The notes beneath the pieces are model-generated. The model saw only the letters and a list, made by a program, of their open reading frames with translations. It ran no database searches and was not told the DNA's origin. Shown in pieces: positions 6,622 through 14,700 of a DNA stretch of 20,829 nt. This DNA is from an uncultured Lysobacteraceae bacterium. GTDB taxonomy: Bacteria; Pseudomonadota; Gammaproteobacteria; Xanthomonadales; Rhodanobacteraceae. The first letter of the stretch is position 1. Each line of letters starts with the position of its first letter. The stretch is taken from contig CAMLSI010000023.1 of assembly GCA_946482585.1 (NCBI GenBank), positions 1-20,829 of the forward strand, read 5' to 3'. The translations under genes and the position numbers were made by a program.

Positions 6622-8421
6622 GTGCCGCGAATCGCCTGCCGCTTGCTGTTGCTCGCCCTGACCGTTGCCGCCGCACCGCTGTCGGCCGCGCCCGATGCCG
6701 AAACGCCGGTCGATCTGCAGTGGGGCGTGAAGATCCCGCTGCGCGACGGCGTCGAGCTGCAGGGCACGCTGTACCGGCCGCAGGGACAGCGCGAGGCCTT
6801 GCCCTGCATCCTTTCGCTGACGCCGTACATCGCGCAGAACTATCACGATCGCGGCATGTACTTCGCCGCGCACGGCTATGTGTTCGTCTCGGTCGACGTG
6901 CGCGGCCGCGGCAATTCCGGCGGCGAGTTCACCCCGTTCCTGCAGGAAGCCAAGGACGGCCACGACATCGTCGAATGGCTCGCGAAGCAGAGCTACTGCA
7001 ACGGCAAGATCACGATGTGGGGCGGCTCCTACGGCGGCTACGACCAATGGGCCACGGCCAAGGAAAAGCCGGCGCACCTGGCCACCATCGTGCCGGTCGC
7101 AGCGGTCATGCCGGGACTCGATTTCCCGATGCGCGGCAACATCTTCTATCCCTACGACATGCGCTGGCTGACCTACGTCAGCGGCCGCGCGACGCAGGAC
7201 AAGCTGTTCGGCGACGAGAAGATGTGGACGTCGCTGTTTCGCAGCGCGCATGAAGCGCATGCGCCGTTCAACACGCTGGATACGCGCTTCGGCAACCCGT
7301 CGCCGATCTTCCAGCAATGGATCGCGAACCCGTTGCAGGGCGACTACTGGGATCGCCTGAATCCGACCAAAGAACAGTATGCCGCGCTCGATCTGCCGAT
7401 CCTCACGGTCACGGGCCACTACGACGGCGACCAGCCCGGCGCGCTCGCGTTCTACGCGAAGCACATGCAGTACGGCTCGGCCGCCGCCCGCGAGCGCCAC
7501 TACCTGATCATCGGGCCGTGGGATCACGCCGGCACACGCACGCCGCGCGAGGAGTACGCCGGCCTCAAGCTCGGCAAGGCCAGCCTGCTCGACATGAACG
7601 CGCTGCACCGCGACTGGTACGACTGGACGCTCAAGGACGGCCGCAAGCCCGAGTTTCTCAAGGCGCGCGTGGCCTACTACGTGACCGGTCCCGACGAATG
7701 GCGCTATGCCGATTCGCTCGACGCCGTGACGGCCTCGCATCGCGAGTACTTCCTCGCCTCCGACGGCGGCCGCGCGAACGACGTCTATGCTTCAGGCAGG
7801 CTCGAAACCGGCAAAGCCGGGCGTGGCGGCAGCGACCGCTACGTCTACGATCCGCTCGACGTCAGCGCCGCGGAAGGCGATGCGGGCGACGAGTCCGGTA
7901 CCGAGCTGACCGACCAGCGTCCGCTGCTGCGGCGCAACGGCAAGCAGCTCGTCTACCACACCGCACCGCTGGACAAGGACACCGACATCGCCGGTTTCTT
8001 CCGTTTCAGCGCATGGCTGAAGCTCGACCAGCCGGATACGGATTTCAGCGTCGACGTGTACGCGATCGCGCCCGACGGCAGCAGCCTGTTACTGACCAAC
8101 GACGTGCTGCGCGCGCGGCATCGCGAGAGCCTGCGCGAGGCGAAGCTCGTCACGCCGGGCAAGGTCGAGCGCTACGATTTCAAGAGCTTCACGTTCGTCG
8201 CGCGCCAGCTCAAGCGCGGCAGCCGCCTGCGTCTTGTCGTCGGCCCGATCAACACGTTCAATCTGCAGAAGAACTACAACAGCGGCGGCGTCGTGAATGC
8301 CGAAGGCGCGAAGGACGCGCGCACGGTCACGGTCGAGCTGCTGCACGACGCGCGGCATCCGTCGGCGCTGTATGTGCCGATGGCGGCGGGGAAGACGGCG
8401 GTAGCCTCAAAGTCTCAGTGA
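6622..8421 (+). CDS. Exported CocE/NonD-type alpha/beta hydrolase (X-Pro dipeptidyl-peptidase-like)
   Basis: A 599-residue serine hydrolase of the S15/CocE group, probably periplasmic or secreted. GTG at 6622 is preceded by GAGGAAG and opens a clean signal peptide cleaved near APLSAA-PDA; upstream in-frame starts would bury it. Seen: SVDVRGRGNSGGEF (about 90-103), nucleophile elbow GGSYGG with Ser136, a likely acid Asp268 in GHYDGDQPG, and His302 in IGPWDHAG. The second half (about 380-590) is a jelly-roll domain as in PepX C-terminal regions, with DTDIAGFFRFSAWLKLDQPD and FVARQLKRGSRLRLVVGP. Family members cleave X-Pro dipeptides or esters, or acylate beta-lactam nuclei. The tight gap and the stop/SD overlap with the dehydrogenase indicate co-transcription and perhaps a shared peptide or amino-acid scavenging role (inference). 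Confidence 0.9.
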   Translation: MPRIACRLLLLALTVAAAPLSAAPDAETPVDLQWGVKIPLRDGVELQGTLYRPQGQREALPCILSLTPYIAQNYHDRGMYFAAHGYVFVSVDVRGRGNSGGEFTPFLQEAKDGHDIVEWLAKQSYCNGKITMWGGSYGGYDQWATAKEKPAHLATIVPVAAVMPGLDFPMRGNIFYPYDMRWLTYVSGRATQDKLFGDEKMWTSLFRSAHEAHAPFNTLDTRFGNPSPIFQQWIANPLQGDYWDRLNPTKEQYAALDLPILTVTGHYDGDQPGALAFYAKHMQYGSAAARERHYLIIGPWDHAGTRTPREEYAGLKLGKASLLDMNALHRDWYDWTLKDGRKPEFLKARVAYYVTGPDEWRYADSLDAVTASHREYFLASDGGRANDVYASGRLETGKAGRGGSDRYVYDPLDVSAAEGDAGDESGTELTDQRPLLRRNGKQLVYHTAPLDKDTDIAGFFRFSAWLKLDQPDTDFSVDVYAIAPDGSSLLLTNDVLRARHRESLREAKLVTPGKVERYDFKSFTFVARQLKRGSRLRLVVGPINTFNLQKNYNSGGVVNAEGAKDARTVTVELLHDARHPSALYVPMAAGKTAVASKSQ

Positions 8422-8487
8422 GTGGCGGGAACGAGCCCTCCCTTTGAAGGCCGGGCAGCGATGCATGTTTCTTTTTAAGGCGATTCC

Positions 8488-9267
8488 ATGTCCATCTGCA
8501 CGCTTCACCGCGGTACCGCGCCACTGCTGATTTCATTGCCGCACGACGGCAGCGAAATCGCGTCCGACATCGCAGGGCGATTGACGCCGGCGGCCCGGCG
8601 CGTGCCCGACACGGACTGGCACGTGAGCCGGCTCTACGCGTTCGCGCGAGAGCTCGGCGCGTCCATCCTCGTGCCGCGGTTTTCGCGCTATGTCGTCGAT
8701 CTGAACCGGCCGCCCGACGACGTGTCGCTGTATCCGGGCCAGAACACCACAGGCCTGTGTCCGGTCGTGCAGTTCAGCGGCGAACCGGTGTACCTGCCGG
8801 GACAGGAGCCCGGTCCGGACGACATCGCGGCGCGCGTGCGTACCTACTGGGAGCCGTATCACGCGACGCTGCAGCAGGAGCTCGCGCGACTGCGCGCCGA
8901 GCATGGCCGCGTCGTGCTCTGGGAAGGACATTCGATCCGCAGCGTCGTGCCGTTCCTGTTCGACGGCCGACTGCCCGATTTCAACGTCGGTACGGCCGGC
9001 GGCGCCAGCTGCACGCCGGCGCTGCAGGCGCGGCTGGATGCTGTGCTGTCGGCGCAGTCGCGCTACAGTTACGTCATCAACGGACGCTTCAAGGGCGGCT
9101 ACATCACGCGCCAGTACGGACGCCCGGCCGACGGCATCGAAGCGATCCAGCTCGAACTCGCGCAGCTCAATTACATGGACGAGGACGACTTTTCGTATCT
9201 TCCGCAGCGCGCCGAACCGACTGCCGCCGTGATACGGCGACTGCTCGAAGCCGCGCTCGAAAGCTGA
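8488..9267 (+). CDS. hutG: N-formylglutamate deformylase (N-formylglutamate amidohydrolase family)
   Basis: 259 residues, near the usual ~265. The family hydrolyses N-formyl-L-glutamate to glutamate and formate, the last step of the five-step histidine degradation pathway. Seen: ISLPHDGSEI at about 15-24, DTDWHVSRLY at 41-50, VVDLNRPPDD at 69-78 and WEGHSIRS at 145-152, corresponding to conserved metal and substrate motifs of the family, then INGRFKGGYITRQYG, typical of HutG-type enzymes. ATG at 8488 has AAGG about 8 nt upstream. No hutH, hutU or hutI is in the window, so the gene is either an isolated hut gene or serves another N-formyl amino acid. It follows the hydrolase on the same strand after 66 bp; co-transcription is possible. 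Confidence 0.9.
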   Translation: MSICTLHRGTAPLLISLPHDGSEIASDIAGRLTPAARRVPDTDWHVSRLYAFARELGASILVPRFSRYVVDLNRPPDDVSLYPGQNTTGLCPVVQFSGEPVYLPGQEPGPDDIAARVRTYWEPYHATLQQELARLRAEHGRVVLWEGHSIRSVVPFLFDGRLPDFNVGTAGGASCTPALQARLDAVLSAQSRYSYVINGRFKGGYITRQYGRPADGIEAIQLELAQLNYMDEDDFSYLPQRAEPTAAVIRRLLEAALES

Positions 9268-9311
9268 TCGCCCGCAGATCCGGGCCTACCTGCATTTCCG
9301 AGGATTGCATC

Positions 9312-9503
9312 ATGCGTACCGCCTTCGCCGCTGTCGCCCTCGTGTTCCTCGCTTTCGCCGCACTGCCGTCGCCCGCGCACGCCCAGGCCGGCATGGGACG
9401 CCGCGCTCCCACGCCAACGCAGCAGGACGACAACAAGAAACAGGAAGAAATCCAGCAGCAGCAACAGCAGCCGCAGCAGGACAGCAAGAAGAAAGAGAAG
9501 TAA
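9312..9503 (+). CDS. Small exported Gln/Lys/Glu-rich peptide
   Basis: 63 codons, no family recognised. ATG at 9312 has GAGGA 7 nt upstream. A textbook signal peptide (MRTAFAAVALVFLAFAALPS, then PAHA) is cleaved after residue 24. The mature part is only about 39 residues: a short PTPTQQDD linker followed by a highly charged, glutamine-rich low-complexity stretch (KKQEEIQQQQQQPQQ, SKKKEK). It has no Cys and no membrane segment after the leader, so a soluble disordered periplasmic or secreted peptide is likely. It lies 44 bp after hutG on the same strand. The opposite-strand frame reads poly-Leu/Cys and is a shadow. The signal peptide plus SD make it a real gene in my view; function unknown. Confidence 0.75.
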   Translation: MRTAFAAVALVFLAFAALPSPAHAQAGMGRRAPTPTQQDDNKKQEEIQQQQQQPQQDSKKKEK

Positions 9504-9550
9504 AACGGCTGGCGCGCTGCCGGGCGCTCGACGGCGCGCAGACGCCTTCG

Positions 9551-9580
9551 CCCGCCGGTTCGCGCCGGCAGCGAGGCGGG
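9551..9580. terminator. Weak terminator-like inverted repeat between convergent genes
   Basis: CCCGCC at 9551-9556 and GGCGGG at 9575-9580 can pair, with the alternative inner pairing GCCGG (9554-9558) with CCGGC (9565-9569). No T-run follows. It sits between the plus-strand small gene and the minus-strand parE, where terminators are expected. Weak evidence. Confidence 0.25.
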
Positions 9581-9710
9581 TAGCATGCGGTCGCCCGGAG
9601 CGGCCGCACGACCGCACGAATCGAATGGCGGGATGGCTGAATCGTGCGCTCGCCTCGCGAGCCCACGCCACCGGCCTGCCGGGCGCGCGCGCTTTTCCCG
9701 AATCCGGCGA

Positions 9711-11600
9711 TCAGACTTCCAGCGACGCCAGATCGCCCTTTTCCTCGAGCCAGCTCTTGCGGTCCGAGGCGCGCTTCTTCGACAGCAGCATGTCCATGAC
9801 CTTGCTCGTGCCGTCGTCGGTTTCGATGGTGAGCTGGACGAGGCGACGCGTGTCCGGATGTACGGTCGATTCGCGCAATTGCGGCGGATTCATTTCGCCG
9901 AGGCCCTTGAAGCGCGTGACCGAGACCTGCCCCTTGATCTTCTCGCGCTCGATGCGTTCGAGCAGCGCACGTTTTTCGTTCTCGTCGAGGCAGTAGAACA
10001 CCTGCTTGCCCACGTCGACGCGGAACAGCGGCGGCATCGCGACGAAGACGTGGCCTTCGCGCACCAGCGACGGGAAATGGCGCAGGAACAGCGCGCAGAG
10101 CAGGGTGGCGATGTGCAGGCCGTCGGAATCCGCATCGGCGAGCACGATGACTTTGCCGTAGCGCAGACCGTCGATGCGATCCACGCCGGGATCGCAGCCG
10201 ATCGCGACGGCGAGATCGTGCACTTCCTGCGAGGCCAGCACCGAACCGGATTCGACTTCCCAGGTGTTCAGGATCTTGCCGCGCAGCGGCAGGATGGCCT
10301 GGAAGTCCTTGTCGCGCGCCTGCTTGGCCGAGCCGCCGGCCGAATCGCCCTCGACGAGAAACAGTTCGGTGCGCGAGAGGTCGCTCGACGCGCAGTCGGC
10401 GAGCTTGCCCGGCAGCGCCGGACCCTGCGTGATCTTCTTGCGCACGATCTGCTTTTCGGCCTTGAGCCGTGCGGTCGCGCGCTCGATCGCGAGCTGCGCG
10501 ATGCGCTCGCCGATCTGCACGTGCTGATTCAGGTACAGCGAGAAGCCGTCATGCGCGACGCCTTCGACGAACGCGGCGGCATTGCGCGACGACAGGCGTT
10601 CCTTGGTCTGGCCCGAGAACTGCGCGTCCTGCATCTTCAGCGACAGCACGAACGACAGCCGATCCCAGACGTCTTCGGGCGCGAGCTTCACGCCGCGCGG
10701 CAGCAGATTGCGGAAATCGCAGAACTCGCGCAGCGCTTCGGTCAGACCCGTGCGCAGACCGTTGCAGTGCGTGCCGCCCTGCGCGGTCGGAATCAGGTTG
10801 ACGTAGGACTCCTGCACGAGCTCGCCTTCGGGGACCCAGGCCAGCGCGAATTCGACGGCCTCGGTGTCGCGCTTGAGCTCGTGCACGTAGAGCTCGGACG
10901 GCAGGAACTCGTTCTGCCCGAGCATGGAGCGCAGGTAATCCTGCAGGCCGTCCTCGTAATACCAGGTGTCCTTTTCGCCGCTGGCTTCGTCGGTCAGCTT
11001 GACGGTGAGACCCGAACAGAGCACCGCCTTGGCCTGCAGCACGTGCTTGAGCCGGGACAGCAGGATCTTGGGGGTGTCGAAGTACTTCGGATCGGGCCAG
11101 AAGCGCACGCTGGTGCCGGTCTGCTTCTTCGGTACGCTGCCGATCACTTCGAGCGGACTCGAGCGATCGCCGTTCCTGAATTCCATGCGATGGATCTGGC
11201 CTTCGCGCCGGATCGTCACTTCGACGCGCGTCGACAGCGCGTTGACGACCGACACGCCGACGCCGTGCAGGCCGCCGGAGAACTGGTAGTTCTTGTTGGA
11301 AAACTTGCCGCCGGCGTGAAGGCGCGTAAGGATCAGCTCGACGCCGGGAATGCCTTCTTCCGGATGGATGTCGACCGGCATGCCGCGGCCGTCGTCGGCG
11401 ACGCTGACCGAGCCGTCGGTGTGCACGACGACATCGATGCTTTTCGCATGCCCGGCGAGCGCCTCGTCGACCGAGTTGTCGATGACTTCCTGCGCCAGAT
11501 GGTTCGGGCGTGCGGTGTCCGTATACATGCCGGGCCGGCGCTTGACCGGGTCCAATCCGGACAGGACTTCGATATCGGCGGCGTTGTAGCGACTGCTCAT
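9711..11600 (-). CDS. parE: DNA topoisomerase IV subunit B
   Basis: 629 residues, the normal ParE length. With ParC it decatenates replicated chromosomes using ATP. Seen: an N-terminal start MSSRYNAADIEVLSGLDPVK like Xanthomonas ParE; the GHKL ATPase with EVIDNSVDEAL (catalytic Glu38, Mg-binding Asn42), DDGRGMP and GGLHGVGVSVVNAL; the transducer domain with QGGTHCNGLR; and the TOPRIM domain with EGDSAGGSAKQARD (Glu417) and DADSDG (Asp489, Asp491, Asp493), closing with RFKGLGEMNPPQL. The short insert pattern and PGMYTDTARPNHL point to ParE, not GyrB. I chose ATG at 11600, matching family starts; an in-frame GTG 9 nt upstream is possible, and neither has a strong SD. It stands alone, without parC. 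The residue assignments come from family knowledge. Confidence 0.98.
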   Translation of the reverse strand: MSSRYNAADIEVLSGLDPVKRRPGMYTDTARPNHLAQEVIDNSVDEALAGHAKSIDVVVHTDGSVSVADDGRGMPVDIHPEEGIPGVELILTRLHAGGKFSNKNYQFSGGLHGVGVSVVNALSTRVEVTIRREGQIHRMEFRNGDRSSPLEVIGSVPKKQTGTSVRFWPDPKYFDTPKILLSRLKHVLQAKAVLCSGLTVKLTDEASGEKDTWYYEDGLQDYLRSMLGQNEFLPSELYVHELKRDTEAVEFALAWVPEGELVQESYVNLIPTAQGGTHCNGLRTGLTEALREFCDFRNLLPRGVKLAPEDVWDRLSFVLSLKMQDAQFSGQTKERLSSRNAAAFVEGVAHDGFSLYLNQHVQIGERIAQLAIERATARLKAEKQIVRKKITQGPALPGKLADCASSDLSRTELFLVEGDSAGGSAKQARDKDFQAILPLRGKILNTWEVESGSVLASQEVHDLAVAIGCDPGVDRIDGLRYGKVIVLADADSDGLHIATLLCALFLRHFPSLVREGHVFVAMPPLFRVDVGKQVFYCLDENEKRALLERIEREKIKGQVSVTRFKGLGEMNPPQLRESTVHPDTRRLVQLTIETDDGTSKVMDMLLSKKRASDRKSWLEEKGDLASLEV

Positions 11601-11683
11601 GAGGGTCACGCGGTAAACGGAAGCCAGCCATGGTGGCTGCAACGACGGCCGCAATCAAGCCGGCCGCTGTCGCATCCCACGGT

Positions 11684-12710
11684 TCAGCGCCGCCGCGTGC
11701 CGAAGCGGTAGTCGAACTGCAGCCACCATTGCCGGCCGTAGACGTCGTACCAGCCGATCGAGTAGTACGGCCAGCCGCCGCTCTTGTCGACCGGCAGGCT
11801 GTTGCGCAGGTTGTTCACGCTGAGCAACAAGTCGGCGCGTCCGCCGAGCCGGTAGCCGACGCTGCCGTTGTAGACCGTATGGGCGGCGCGCGGGGCCTCG
11901 TAAGTGTTGTCCGGAATCTCGCCGTAGCGCGTGCCGTCGATACGGGCGCTCCAGTCGCCGCGCGTCCAGGCCAGCGATGCGTTCACCTTCGTGCGCCAGT
12001 CCGACTGGTAGGAGAGATCGTTCAGATAGTCGCGCACCGGATCGCCCGCGAATTGCTGATAGGTGTGTTCGAGCACGCGCGTGAAGGTGCCGCGCAGCTG
12101 GAATTCGCCGAGCCGGTCGAAGCGGAAGCGGTAGTTCGCGCTGACGTCGACGCCCGACGTGCGCTCGGCCGCTGCGTTGACCGGATTGACCCGCAGGTTC
12201 GTCACCAGGTTCGGATTGACCGGCCGTAGATCGCCGAGCACTGCCGCTGAGGATCTCGATGCGGTCGATCATCGCGCTCGGGATGTTGGCGAGATCGACT
12301 GCGCTGACCGAGCCGTTGTAGGCCACCGGGTAGTCGGCTACGCGGCGGCCGTTGACGAGCACGAGCGTGTGATTCGGCCCGAGGCCGCGCAGATTGATCA
12401 CGTTCGCCGCCGGCGTGAAGGTGCTGCCGAAGTCTTCGCCTTGCACCGAACCGGTGTTCTGCGTGATCGCGCTGACGACATCGAACACGCTGCGATAGCC
12501 GCCGGCGTCGATGTCGTCGGCCTCGATCACGCTGATCGGCGCCGGTCCTTCGAGATCGGCGCGCGGAATGCGCGAACCGGTCACCGTGACGGTCTCGAGC
12601 TTGGCGGCTTCCTTGTCGCCGGCGGCGTCTTCCTGCGCCTGTGCGGGCACGACGACCGCCGCGAGGACGGCGGCGAACAACAACGAGCGGTGATGCAGTA
12701 CGACCTTCAT
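11684..12710 (-). pseudogene. TonB-dependent receptor with large internal deletion and frameshift
   Basis: The N-terminal 157 residues are intact: a signal peptide ending AQAQ, the TonB-box region LETVTVTGSRIPRADLEGPA, and the plug with FDVVSAITQNTG, INLRGLGPNHTLVLVNGRR and IDRIEILSGS. At about 12225-12240 the frame breaks. SAIYG, which should follow in this family, reads in a second frame, and a third frame then holds a good receptor C-terminus (184 residues: TSGVDVSANYRFRFDRLGEF ... LLLSVNNLRNSLPV ... QWWLQFDYRFGTRRR). Family members of this type run about 850-1000 residues, so several hundred residues of barrel, roughly 1.5 kb or more, are missing. No usable pore could form. ATG at 12710 has GGAAG upstream. 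Either a genuine deletion or an assembly collapse. Confidence 0.88.
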
Positions 12711-12858
12711 GCAGGCTTCCGGTGGAGGAGGAGCCCGCACCTTCGCATCGGCGCCGTCGCGGTCGCAATGTCGCCGCCATGAGAATTCGTCAGACGCTTA
12801 TGCGGTTGCGTTGCTTTGAATTTTGTGGAAATGGCAGTTAAGTATCTTTTCGGCGGAA

Positions 12859-12887
12859 GCTCCCGTCCGGGGTGTCCGGACAGGAGC
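12859..12887 (-). terminator. Terminator-like hairpin after the beta-helix gene
   Basis: A 12-bp stem with one G-U pair (12859-12870 against 12876-12887) and a 5-nt loop lies 7 bp past the beta-helix stop, on its downstream side. The following bases are TTCC rather than a full T run, so termination strength is uncertain. Confidence 0.55.
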
Positions 12888-12894
12888 GCGACGC

Positions 12895-14502
12895 TCAGCG
12901 CGGACCTTCGAAACCGCCTGCGAAAATGCGCTCGTATTCGTAGGCGCCGACGTCGAACGGACCGAAATCGTTGGCGTTGCCCGGGCTCTCGAGGCCGCGC
13001 ACGGTGCCGTCGATGTCCGGATCGTCGGTCGGCGCCTGATTCGGCGTGCAGTAGTCGATCGCCGTGTTGCCGGCGCGCAGGCGATAGTTGCCGCGCGCCG
13101 CGTCGACGAACTCGACGGTCGCGATGTCGCTGCGCGACAGGCCGCTCCAGACCTGGCCGGCGCTCATGATCAGGCAGTCGCCCGCATGCGTCGTCGCCGC
13201 GCCGTTCTGGGCGTAGAGCTGTGTGTGGCTGCTGATCAGGGTTGAATAGAACTCGTAGCGCGTGATCGATTCGCCGCCGGTGCCGTCGGCGAAGATCGGC
13301 GACGGAATCGACGAACCCGCGGTATTGTCCGCGATCGTCGTATAGGTGAAGCGCAGCTTGCCCGCGGTCGTGCGGATCGGCGCGCACATCGTGTTGTCGC
13401 CGACGCAGCGATTGCGCACGACGACGCTGCCGAGCAGGCGCAGATCGCTGGTCTGCCCGCGTACCGAAATCGCCGGGCCGTCGTTCGAGACGTTGTCGCG
13501 GATCACGCTGTGGAACAGCGCGCCGGTGGCGCCGGTCGCGAGGGCGATGCCGCCGCCGCGCGGCGCGGTGTTGCCCGACAGGCGCAGGCATTCCTGCTCG
13601 GCACTGCAGGGGCGCTGCGGGCCCATCGAGTAGCGCGTGAACTGAAGATAGCCGCCGTCGGACACAAACGCGCCGCCGCCTTCGATGCCGGCGGTGTTGT
13701 CGCGAATCACGGTCGACTCGGCGAGCAGCTTGCCGAAGGTGCCGCGCACGTGGACGCCGCCGCCGCGATTGCTCGCCGTGTTGTTGCGCACGAGCACACC
13801 GTCGACCGGCAGTGCGATGTCGGGATCGCTGCCGACGCTGACGAGGCCGGTGTCGACGTAGATGCCGCCGCCGTCGGCCGCACGGTTGTCGTGCACGGCG
13901 ACACCGTAGGGCCGCAGGCGCAGGGTACCGGCGGAAACGCCGGCACCGCCGCCGAGGCTCGCGCGATTGTTGTCGATCTCGACCTGGCGCTCGATGTCGA
14001 CGATGGCGTTCGCGCCGTTGACCGAGACACCGCCGCCGAAGAGCCCGACGTTGTCGTGGATGCGTGCGTCCGCGATCGCCACGCGCGTGCGTCCGCCGAC
14101 CGACACGCCGCCGAAGTCGCCGATATCGCCGCCGGCGCCGCCGTTGCGGATGTCGAGGCCTTCCAGCCGGACGACGATGCCGTTCGCGCTGTCGGTCCAG
14201 GCCGTGACCACGGCCCAGGCGCCGCTGCCGGCGAGTTCGGTGCGGCCGCTCGGCATCGACGCGTCGCAGCTCGCATAGCCGCCGCGCAGCGTCACGTCGG
14301 AATCGACGAACAGCTCCTGGTTGACGTAACTCTGGCTGCGCGCGATGCGGATCGTGTCGGCACCGGGATTGGCTTTGGCCTGGGTCAGCGCGACGGCGAG
14401 CGAGGCCGTGTCGCAGCCGGCGTCCGCGCCGACGCGGATCGTCAGCGCCTGTGCCGGCGCGGCGAGGTAGAGCAGGGACAGCAAGGCAATGCGGCGTTTC
14501 AC
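12895..14502 (-). CDS. Secreted right-handed parallel beta-helix protein (Pmp-like repeats)
   Basis: 535 residues starting at GTG 14502, with ACGGAG suitably upstream and a signal peptide ending APAQA before LTIRVG. The body is a run of parallel beta-helix coils in which short strands alternate with IHDN/VRNN/IRDN turns and GGG[VIA] steps (GLFGGGVSVNG, RASLGGGAGVSAG, AADGGGIYVDTG, ASNRGGGVHVRG, AGIEGGGAFVSDG, APRGGGIALATG). This is the pattern of polymorphic-outer-membrane-protein and choice-of-anchor-type secreted proteins. The C-terminus reads DVGAYEYERIFAGGFEGPR; IF-x-[DNG]-GFE tails recur, as I recall, at the ends of many secreted Xanthomonadales proteins and may be a sorting signal. No catalytic site is evident. 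Likely extracellular or cell-surface; adhesion or glycan binding is a guess. It precedes the broken receptor on the same strand, separated by a probable terminator. Confidence 0.85.
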   Translation of the reverse strand: MKRRIALLSLLYLAAPAQALTIRVGADAGCDTASLAVALTQAKANPGADTIRIARSQSYVNQELFVDSDVTLRGGYASCDASMPSGRTELAGSGAWAVVTAWTDSANGIVVRLEGLDIRNGGAGGDIGDFGGVSVGGRTRVAIADARIHDNVGLFGGGVSVNGANAIVDIERQVEIDNNRASLGGGAGVSAGTLRLRPYGVAVHDNRAADGGGIYVDTGLVSVGSDPDIALPVDGVLVRNNTASNRGGGVHVRGTFGKLLAESTVIRDNTAGIEGGGAFVSDGGYLQFTRYSMGPQRPCSAEQECLRLSGNTAPRGGGIALATGATGALFHSVIRDNVSNDGPAISVRGQTSDLRLLGSVVVRNRCVGDNTMCAPIRTTAGKLRFTYTTIADNTAGSSIPSPIFADGTGGESITRYEFYSTLISSHTQLYAQNGAATTHAGDCLIMSAGQVWSGLSRSDIATVEFVDAARGNYRLRAGNTAIDYCTPNQAPTDDPDIDGTVRGLESPGNANDFGPFDVGAYEYERIFAGGFEGPR

Positions 14503-14700
14503 GCGAAGCTCCGTCGGGGGAATGCATCCCGAGGACGGAAGCGGGCCCGCGGCGCTGTCACCGCGACTGCGGGCGAAGTCGCGCTCCGGGTGTGACGTGG
14601 TTGCTGAAGCGGGGAACTCGAGGACGATCGATCCATCGGGCGATCGTGTGCAGGGCAGCCGCGGCGCCGCGCCTGTCAGGTCCTTTCGCGGGTTCCCCGA

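Noticed and set aside
5259..6830. 523-residue minus-strand frame opposite the dehydrogenase
   Set aside because: It runs through the tRNA promoter and opposes a clear FAD enzyme; no domain is seen.
11614..11668. Inverted repeats CAGCC/GGCTG and GGCCG/CGGCC between parE and the broken receptor
   Set aside because: The stems are short with no T-run and are expected by chance in GC-rich DNA.
9585..11711. 708-residue plus-strand frame opposite parE
   Set aside because: parE is unmistakable on the minus strand; this frame only mirrors its codon bias.
13500..14200. Repeated GGG codon clusters as possible DNA repeats or a CRISPR-like array
   Set aside because: They encode degenerate beta-helix steps, with no conserved DNA repeat unit or regular spacers.
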